From assembly GCA_001839685.1 (NCBI GenBank), contig MLAK01000882.1, forward strand, positions 49,133 through 113,132: a stretch of 64,000 nt of DNA, given 5' to 3'. The notes beneath the pieces were generated by a model, which was not told the origin of the DNA, made no database searches, and saw only the letters and a list, made by a program, of their open reading frames with translations. Position numbers and translations under genes: made by a program. Shown here in pieces: positions 1 through 9,700 of the stretch (position 1 is the first letter of the stretch; every line of letters starts with the position of its first letter). The DNA comes from Tritrichomonas foetus (taxonomy: Eukaryota > Parabasalia > Tritrichomonadida > Tritrichomonadidae).

Positions 1-168
1 ATTTACATGGATAAGCTCCTTCAAAAGGATTTTAAGAAAGAAAAAAAAATTATGCCCAAAAAATAAGATTCTCAAATAATTTCAGAATTAAATTCAATTT
101 CCTTCTTTATTAATAAGAATGTTCATGATTTTGTGTGAGTTGAATACAATTGGTTCATTAGATTTTGA

Positions 169-435
169 TCAAATATCGAATTTTTTTTGAGAACGTAATT
201 CTCGACAACCAAAAGACGAAAATGCTTTATAAATCGATGTTAATACATTCTGACGAAATTGTGCATGTTGGCAAAGTTTGAAAAAAAATCTAAGCATCAA
301 TCTTTCGGAAAATTCAAATTCAATAAAATTGGTGTATTGCAAGATAAATTCGATAAAATTGTCCACATAGTAGGGATAATATAGAGAAATATTTGAGTAA
401 CTCTTTGATCTAGTGGAAAGGGCTAAATCTTTCAT
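169..435 (-). CDS. Possible 88-aa small ORF, function unknown
   Basis: An ATG-initiated 88-codon frame in otherwise non-coding sequence. The predicted product is rich in Phe, Tyr, Ile and Leu with scattered Glu and Arg. No motif or family is recognised. In DNA this AT-rich an open frame of this length can arise by chance, so it may be a gene remnant or nothing. It lies divergent to the dynein gene with about 340 bases between the starts. Confidence 0.18.
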   Translation of the reverse strand: MKDLALSTRSKSYSNISLYYPYYVDNFIEFILQYTNFIEFEFSERLMLRFFFKLCQHAQFRQNVLTSIYKAFSSFGCRELRSQKKFDI

Positions 436-750
436 CTGCCTTGAGATTTTAGAAATAACGTGTAATTTCGAAAATAGTAATCAAGCGAATTTTGGCATTT
501 TTTATTGGTTGAGATCTATTCAGCAAAAATTCGTTGCTGTAAATTAAGCATCAGAGAGTCGGGAAGTTGTTTCCAAGATTCGAAAAAGTTCAGTTTATTT
601 AATGAAAATAAACGTATTTCCAGGTTGTGTACTTTTGTTTGTATACATCTGGTAAAATTCTGTTAGATTACCTAGCCACTTTTTGTGATATATGATAACG
701 TGTTTTATTCTGTGGTTTACAACGTTTTGCTAACTCAATCAATCGCCTTT

Positions 751-755
751 CCATC
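751..755 (+). promoter_or_regulatory. CCATC start-proximal element (dynein)
   Basis: CCATC lies 22 bases before the dynein ATG and directly follows CCTTT. The same pentamer lies just upstream of four other genes in this window. A role as an initiator-like element is inferred from position and recurrence only. Confidence 0.35.
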
Positions 756-776
756 CTGTTTTAAAAACATACAACA

Positions 777-3700
777 ATGGAAGAAAATCGGCAATTTATT
801 CTACCAAGACTAGTGAAAACGGCCTGCGGCAAAAGAATGAAACGAAACCCAAAAGATAAAAAATATCCAAACGGTTTATTTGATTCATCGCTTTTAGAAC
901 AAACAGCAAGCAATTTCGATCCTGTCAAACCAGGAGGAATTGAATCCAATGCATATTTAAGAACAGAAAATCCTCGACTTTTAGCAATGAAAATTAAATC
1001 ATCACAAAAAGCAATTCCCAAAAAAACCGGACTTCGCCCAATAACCGCATCAATGCCAGATCCAATTCAAATGATGCCATCGCTTTTAACAAATAAGCCA
1101 CTTTCTGCAATCAAATGTCCAGATGTGAAGGGAACTCAAATTATGGCCAAACGAATTGATGCAGAAAAGAAATCACTTTTATTTAAAGAAGACCCAGTTG
1201 CGTATTTTTCAAAAAGAAAAGATGGACGTGGGCACCGCTTTATTTATTTAAATTTTGCCGGAAATCGAAAAGATCCATATTTTTCACCATATGATTTAAT
1301 TAAAGTTCCTTCATCGGATGTTCATAAAGAATATTTTACTATGTCTGCAAATGGTGTCACTCATATTTTGCCAGACGGAAATACAGATAATCTTTCTCTT
1401 GATCAGTGGTCAAAAGAAGCTGCTATTTTTCAAACTATTCGAAAATTGAAAACATTTAATCAATTTTATTTTTGGAAGCCATTCCGCAAATGGAAAAATT
1501 TTGTTATGCGTCAAAGATACGAACAAATCATCGATGACGTTTATCAGTATTCATATTACAATAATCCTGGGTTTTATGCAACATCAATCGATTTTTTGAG
1601 ATCATCACCTGATTCTATTATCAAACAATATTTGCTTTCTTTTCAACCACAGAAAAAATATCAACTTAATGAATTTTTAGAACTCACAACAACAAATCGG
1701 GAACTTCTCAGAGAAGAATTTGAAAAATTTTTAGATGATGCTATATCTCTTCTCACTCATTTAAATGCTGATATTCGAAATCCCGAAAGAAGAATTGTTA
1801 CAGATTCAGATTTCCCTGAAATTAAAAGGCAAAATCCAAACCTTGGTCAATTAATTGTACTCGAACAGAAAAAAGAATACGAAAAAACTAGAAGAAACGA
1901 AATTGTTCAAATTGAAATTAAAGCATTTTCTGAATTTATACGTTTAACAGATTATATTTTATTGGAATCACTTGCAAGAAGTTGTTATGAATGTTGGCAG
2001 CTTGCTGAATATAATGTGACACAAGATATGGCATCAATATTTACAATTGAAATTTCTTTCAGTGAAGATGGAAAAGTTGTTTTTTCACCAACATTCAATA
2101 CTTTAATTGAAGCAGTAACGCAAACACTCGATAGCTCGCTTACATGTCTTCAGGGATTACCAAGACTTCTACATGCAACAGCACTTCGTCAACAATTACG
2201 TGAAACTCTAGGTGATGCTGTTACCCCATTATTTGACAACGGACCAACTTTTGAACAATTCATTGAATGCAACAACAATTTACCAGCGATTAAAAAACAA
2301 ATAATTTCTGTCTTTCAAGCATCTTTTAAGGAAGCAGAACAAGCATGCCAACAATATCTAGCATTTTTCCCAATCTTCAAAATTAAATTGTCTTGGAATC
2401 CAAACGATTACATTCATGAGCGTGGTGGTGAATCAGATCCAATTGATGTTACATTATCCACAGATCCAACAGAAATTTCAGAAACACATATTTTATTTGA
2501 TTCTTCTAAAGAAAAAATTGTTGATTTTCAACAAATCTATAAAGATATTGATACTTTTCAAGAACATGAAGAGATGATGGCCCATTTCCGATCAGCTTCT
2601 GACTATGGTGCACTTTATATTGATTCGAAGCAACTTCGAACGATTTTGACACCAATTCCAACATTATCATTAAAGTCACTTCAAGAAACTCTATTAGCAT
2701 TAACAAATGAAAAAGTTGAATCAATTACTCGAATATTTAAATACTGTGGACGCAGATTAAAGAAAGAACCCAATACACTTGAACGATTTGTGGATTTTTG
2801 TGATTTCATAAATAGAATAGGGAAATTAACAGATTATATTAAACTTGAAATTAAATTTGTCGATGAAATGTTTAATTTATTCGATACAATACATGTTGCT
2901 GTCGAAGGTCATACTAAAAATCCACTTCATTCCGGCTTTTATAACTTTAAAGTTGATCAGCAAGCAGCTGAAGGACTTCGTGATTTAAATGCAGATAAAT
3001 TCACTTTTGTGCTTCAACAGAAATTAAAAGAAAAAGAAAGAAAAATTCAAAAATATCATGATAGTTTCACTTCTTTTCCAGATTCAATTCAAAATCCAGA
3101 AATTGAAAGTTTACTTGTCAATGTTAAAAAGTATCGTGGAAAACTAATTAATATGAAAACTGAAGTTGAAAACCTGAAACACTACCAAGAAATTGCCCAT
3201 ATAAATGGGAATGATTTTGCACTCTTTTATCAAGTTCTTCAAGAAGCGGAGTTTATGGAAAATCTGTACGAGTCTATTGGGAAATGGCATAAAATCTCAG
3301 ACTTTATTTATAAAGTTCCAATGATGTCCCTTGATATGCCATTATTCATTACAGAAATCACCGATTTAAATGAAAATGTGATGAAAATGAAAGAAACAAA
3401 TAATAATGATAATTTGCTGTTATCACAACTTGAAGAAAAATCAAGCGAAATTTATTCATACCGAGTTGAGCTTGAAAGTTTATTTAATGGTAGAATGCAA
3501 ACTCATCATTGGAATACTTTATTCCAAATATGCGGACAACCAAATGCTTATTATTCACAAATAAAAATTGGAGAATTAATTAAATATAATATTTTAAAGG
3601 AAAAAGAGAAAATTGCGGACATCACAACAACTTCACAAGGTGAATCACAACTCGAAGCAGAATTTCAAGCAATTTCTGCACATTGGAAGAATGTTGAAAT

Positions 3701-6700
3701 TCCACTTATTGAATCTGATGAAGAAATGACGGCTGATACAATGACATTAGGTTCACTCGATCAGCTATTTAAGGAGATTAATGAAAGTCAAGCATACCTC
3801 CAAAATATGCTTCAAATTCCATTTGTTAAATGTGTTAAAGATGATGTTATATCACTAAGTGTTCAAATTCAAAATGCTGCGCAAATTCTTGAGGCCTGGC
3901 AACGTTTTCAGACCAATTGGAAATATATTTCACCGATTTTTAATCAAGATGATACAAAGCATAATCTTCAATCACTTATTCCTAAATTCCAAATGGTTAA
4001 AAAGAGATGGTCACAACTTGTAAAACATACTTTATCAAATACAAAACTTTTCCAAGTTTGCTCATTCCCAACCCTATTAAATTTAATTAACGAAAATAAT
4101 AAAACCCTTGATTCTATTATGGAATCATTGGGAAGATACTTAGAAATCAAAAGACAAGCATTTCCTCGTCTTTATTTTGTATCTGACAGTGAATTAATCC
4201 AAATGATCTCCACTTTAGATTTTTCTGTAATGTCGCATCATATAACAAAACTTTTTATGCACATTCGAGCAGTTGATTCACAAAGTGCTGATAAAAATGA
4301 TATTCCACCATCCACAAAAACTAAAGTTACACGTTTCTCTAAAATTAAAATATCTGGATTTGTTGGCGAAGATGGTGATACATTTGTTTTTAACCACCCT
4401 ATCTTATGCGATGGAATGATGGAGAATTGGCTTCAAAAGGTTCATGATCAAATGATTGCATCAGTTAAAGAGTATCTTTCTTCATCAATTGCTAGATTTT
4501 CATCATCAAATCTTTCTGATTGGATAATCACCGTTCCAACACATATCGCTGCACTTACACTTCATGTTTCTTTTACTAGAGATATTGAAGAATGTTTTAT
4601 GAATTTTGAAAGTAACAGTCGTGCATTCACAAATTATACAAATCAATTGACAGATAAATTTAAGAATTTGAAAACAGCTTTAGCAAATCCAAATGATGCG
4701 AATGAATTAATGAAAATATCAAATATTGCAACTTTACTTAACTTTCAAATTTCCCAAATCTCTCAATTTTCTGAGAGATTTCCGCATTATTCACAAAGAA
4801 TGAATTGGAATAATCGACTGAGAGCTCAATTTGATGTAAAATCAAGTCAACTCAAAATTTTATTTGGAGATAATGTAACAGAATTTGGATTCGAATTTTA
4901 TGGAAGCAATAAACAATTAATTATGACACCAGCAAGTGAAAAAGCAATGTTAAATATTTTAACGCATATAAATAATAATAATATTCCATTTATTTATGGA
5001 AGTCGAGGAAAAGCCCATTTACTTGATGTAATTGCATCTATTTATGGTCGCTTTTTATATATATGCCCACCTTTTATTGAAAATACTGGATTCTTCAATC
5101 GATTATTAATTAGTACAGCAAATTGTGAATGCTGGGTTTGTTTTGATGGACTTGAAAAACAGTCTCAAAACACTCTTTCCTATATTTATGATACTTTACG
5201 GAATGTTGGTGATCTGAAAACCCCATCTTTTGATTTCCCAAAAACAACAAAAATATTTATGCTTGGAAATTCTTCATTTTATCGAACAAATAATGAAATA
5301 TTACCACAAATCAAAACATTTTTCAAGCCGGTTGCCTTTGCAGCACCTGATTTACGATTAATAACAATGACAAAATTAAATGTTCTTGGATTTAAATCTC
5401 TCAAACATAGTGCATTTAAACTATGTAATACTGTAAATACAATTGTTCACACTTTTGATTCATTGGTTACAAAATCAGCTTTAATTATCATAATGCAGGT
5501 TATTGACAGTGCTCATCTGTTATTGGAAAACATTATTCATTCCAATAAAATAACTTTTGTTAATTATTATGAAGATTATACTCCTGCTGAAGAATATGCA
5601 ATTGCAAGAGCTTTATTCCAACAATTTCGATATCTCGTTCCACTTTCACAGCGAAAAGTTTTATTGGAAATTATTTATGCATCTTTTCAATTATTTGATT
5701 CATTCCAATTATTTGAAGACTATGTTACACATCCTAATTGTCTTGAAGCTGAAGAAGCAGAAATGCTTATCAAAGATGCTTTACTTGAAATAATTGACAC
5801 CAATTTATATCCTGTTTCTTATATAATTGATCAGGTTATCGCTCTTTATAATTTGATGCTAACTCGATCTATAATTTTCATTGCAGGGCCCCAAAATTCT
5901 GGCAAAACTACTGTCATTAATTATATTAAAGAATGCTTCCTGAAGTTGTCACAAAATGCTGAAATTATTAATAGATTCCAAGGAATTAGACCAACTAAAA
6001 TTATTGATGTATATCATGAAACTAATGATGAAGGTCAAATGTATAACTCATATGGGAAAAACAGCCAACTATATTCGCTCATTCATAATTTGATGCTTCA
6101 TGAAAAAACTCATCACTGCATTTTGAAATTTAATGGACCAATTACACATAATTTTAGTCAACATATTACTGAAATGGCGACTGAAAAGAAGTTTTGTTTG
6201 CCAACACTTGATACCTTTATTTTCTCTCAAAAATTCCACATTTTTGTGGAAACTGAAAACTTCTCTGAATTTTCGCCTTCTTTGCTATCAATTGCAGGTG
6301 TTTTGTTAATGAGAAATTTACAAACTACTTCTGTTTCAGCAGATTTGAAAATTGTTCCTCTTCCCAATATCATTTTCAATCGAGCATTTAATTATATCAA
6401 GCCATCTTTCGATGTGGAGAATATTAAAAAAGTTTTTGTTAGTACAATGCCAGAGGTTACAAAAATCATTGAACATTTGCTCAAAGAAAGTAGTAACGGC
6501 CGGAGTTTAGATGATGTTTATTTGAATGATATAATGCTTTACAATTCATTGATTTATGCATTTCAATATATGGAAAGCAAAAATATATCAAACGATGTAG
6601 AATCCGTCAAAAAATTACTTGCATTTTCATTTTTCACAATTTATTCATCAGTTGTAAATCAAAGATATCAAATTAATGATTTAAATGATAAATTGCTTCA

Positions 6701-9700
6701 ACTATTTGATGTTAAAGTACCAAATGATTGGTCTGGAATTGAGCCTCAAAGGCATTTTGTCGAAATGTATCCAAAACCAACTTTAAGAAGTACAATGCTT
6801 TATAAAAATGAGTTTGTTCCATTAACAATTTCTAAACTTAATGAGAAACCAATTACAGCGAAAGATGAAATACCAACATTACATACTGACGCATTTATTT
6901 ACTCAGCAAATTTACTTCCTGCACTTCATGAAATTCCAATACTTCTTCAGTCAAACAGTCATATTTTCTTGCATGCGCCTAAGCGTGAGGGTAAAACATC
7001 ATTTTTACAATTAATGTTTCGTGAAAATCCTGATTATCAGCCAATTTATGTTAATGTGTCACCAACAATGACAAGTAAATGGCTTCTTGATTTTCTTGAC
7101 TCACATACAATAACAACTGTTAAGGAATATATAATGATGAGCAGAGCACAAAGATATATTTATGTATTTGAAGATGTTACACCAAGCAATATGAAAGTTA
7201 TTGAAATAATAAGAATGATTGTTGAGAGTGCTTATATCCCCCAAACTATGAAAAATGATCCAAACTTCTATGATATTACCAAATTATCCAGTTTTGCAGT
7301 TTTGGTGACATCAAGTAACACCATTTTTGAATTTCCAAAACGTTTTGCATCACATTTTGTTCCAATCACACTTCCTGAAATGTCACCAGAAACAAAACAC
7401 CATATTTTCCATGCGAAAGCATCTTTATTAGGTGTTGCTGGCTCACCGACCGAAAAAGCATATGATACTGTTAAACAAAGAGATTTTGATGTAATGAGAC
7501 TTTTAGATGTCTTGCCCAAAGTTAAAACCGAAATAGAAACAAATGGTGTTATTAAGTTTGATGAAAGACTTTTAATTAATCAAGAATTTGAAGATAGTGA
7601 TGATATATTTTTACCTGAATTACTTATTAATGATGATGGTGAATATATTGTAAAAGCTGAACAAATCAACTTTAATAAACTTGCTGAAGCCCTAGAAACA
7701 AAATATCTAAATTTGATAAATTCTGCACGATGCCCAATTTCATTAAAGTTTTATCGTCCTGTTATGTATAAATGGGCTTGTTTGCAGAGAGCAATTTGTT
7801 GTCCAGGTGGATCATGTCTTCTTCAAGGTAATGAAGGAAGTGGTCGATTTTCTCTTGCACGGCTTACTGCATTTACTTCATCATATGATTTTTATAATCT
7901 AAATGAGAAAAACTTTGATGCGAAAATAGCCAAAGCAATAACAAAATGTGCTACTACTAAAAAGCATTGCATCGTTTTTCTTCGTGATCAAGAATGTACT
8001 CATTCTTCTGTTAAGAGACTTCTATATTTGCTGAAAAATCACGAATTCTTATATTTCTTTAATGAAGAAGCAAGTGAAAAATTGTATACTACGTTTCTTA
8101 ATATTAAGGATTTGAATCCACAAAATAGAATCATAGGGCATCGAGCAATAATGGAAATACTGAAGGTCTGTTTTCATGCTGTTATTGCAGTTTCTCCTCA
8201 ATTCAAGACTAATCATTATCCACATTTATTGACGATTAAATCAGATATTGCTGATAATAAAAACTATTTGGAAATGTGCGCTAAAGATGCCTTTCAAGGA
8301 AATGAGAATATTCCAGCTGACTATTCATCAATCTTTTCAACGATTTATAAAAAATATGGCACTTGTCAAAATCAGTATTTTGATTTCTTGGATATTTTTA
8401 CAATCAACTTCTTAAATGAAGAAAAGGCAATGATGAATCGGTCAATTGATAAAAAATTATCCATTGAATTTTTAAATAAAACTCGAATACTTAAAAAAGA
8501 AATTGAAAAGAAAATATTGGAATTATCACCTAAGTTAGAAAAATGTAAGAAAGAGAATGAAGAATTAAAGGCAGTTTTGAATGCCAAACAAGAAGAAATT
8601 GACAACGCAATGAAGAAATTCAATGATGAAGAAGCAGTTTTCTTAAATCAAAATGAAGAACTGAGAAGTCAAATTCAAGAGCTTGGAGAAGAACTTGCTG
8701 ATGAATTAACTGAGGTTGATAAAGAACGAGACAAACTTGCATCTTTAAAGAATGAAGATATTGAATGTCTCAAGGTATTAGCAGACTCACCTCCTGATAG
8801 ATTAGTTTCATTAGTTCAAATTCTGTGTACTTATTTAGAAATTCCATTTGATTATGAAACTACAGGAAAAGAATTTTTAGTTTCACCAACATTTCTTGAT
8901 CGAATTAAAACCGATATTGATCATTTGAATATCAAAGACGATATTTTATTAATGACTAATCCAATTTTTGATGACAAAAAATTTGAAATCAAAGATTTTG
9001 TTTCTATTGCTCCTCCAGCTGTCACGATTTTCTTATGGATTAAGGCAGTTAACATTTATGCAAACACTGTAATGAAGATTAATCATGCCAAACAAGAAAT
9101 TGAAAATAATAATCAACAACTTGAAGAATTGAGAAAGAAAAATGCGCCCGAAAAAGAAAACATTCATAAAATGCAAATTGAATTCGAAGAAGAAAAAATA
9201 AAAATGGAGAATAAAATTTCTGAACTTGAAAAAGTCTTTGAAGACAATGAAGAGCTAAATGAAAAATCAAATTTAATTGCTAAAATTTTGGATAATATCG
9301 ATGAATTTGAAGGGAAATTGAAAGAAAAGGAGCAACATGCGAATGTTGCATCTGAAGTACTTTTATATTCAGCATTTATCGCTTTCTGTGGTTCCTACAA
9401 TCAAGAAAAACGAGATGAATTTCAAAAATTTGTCATTAAATTGACAAAGAATTATTTAATCGATCCTAAAGTCTTTATACCATTAAAACTTGCATTAAAT
9501 GATCCTTTGCCTAGTGACAATATAGATTCCAAACAAACAATTTCGTATCATACTGAAATTGAAGGACGTCTTATATTATCATCAATTCGGCCGCCATTGA
9601 TTCATGATCAAGATCATCTTATTTTACCATTCTTACAGACTCGTTTTGAACACCTTCAAATTTATTCTGCCTTAATGCCAAACTTAATTGATCGATTACT

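Larger units (their letters stand above)
1..776. other. Region upstream of the dynein gene, no confident gene
   Basis: AT-rich sequence at the left edge of the window. The only frame of note is an 88-codon ORF on the - strand, listed separately. The last 30 bases before the dynein ATG carry CCTTT followed by CCATC, which may be a start-site element. No tRNA or rRNA signature was seen. Confidence 0.6.
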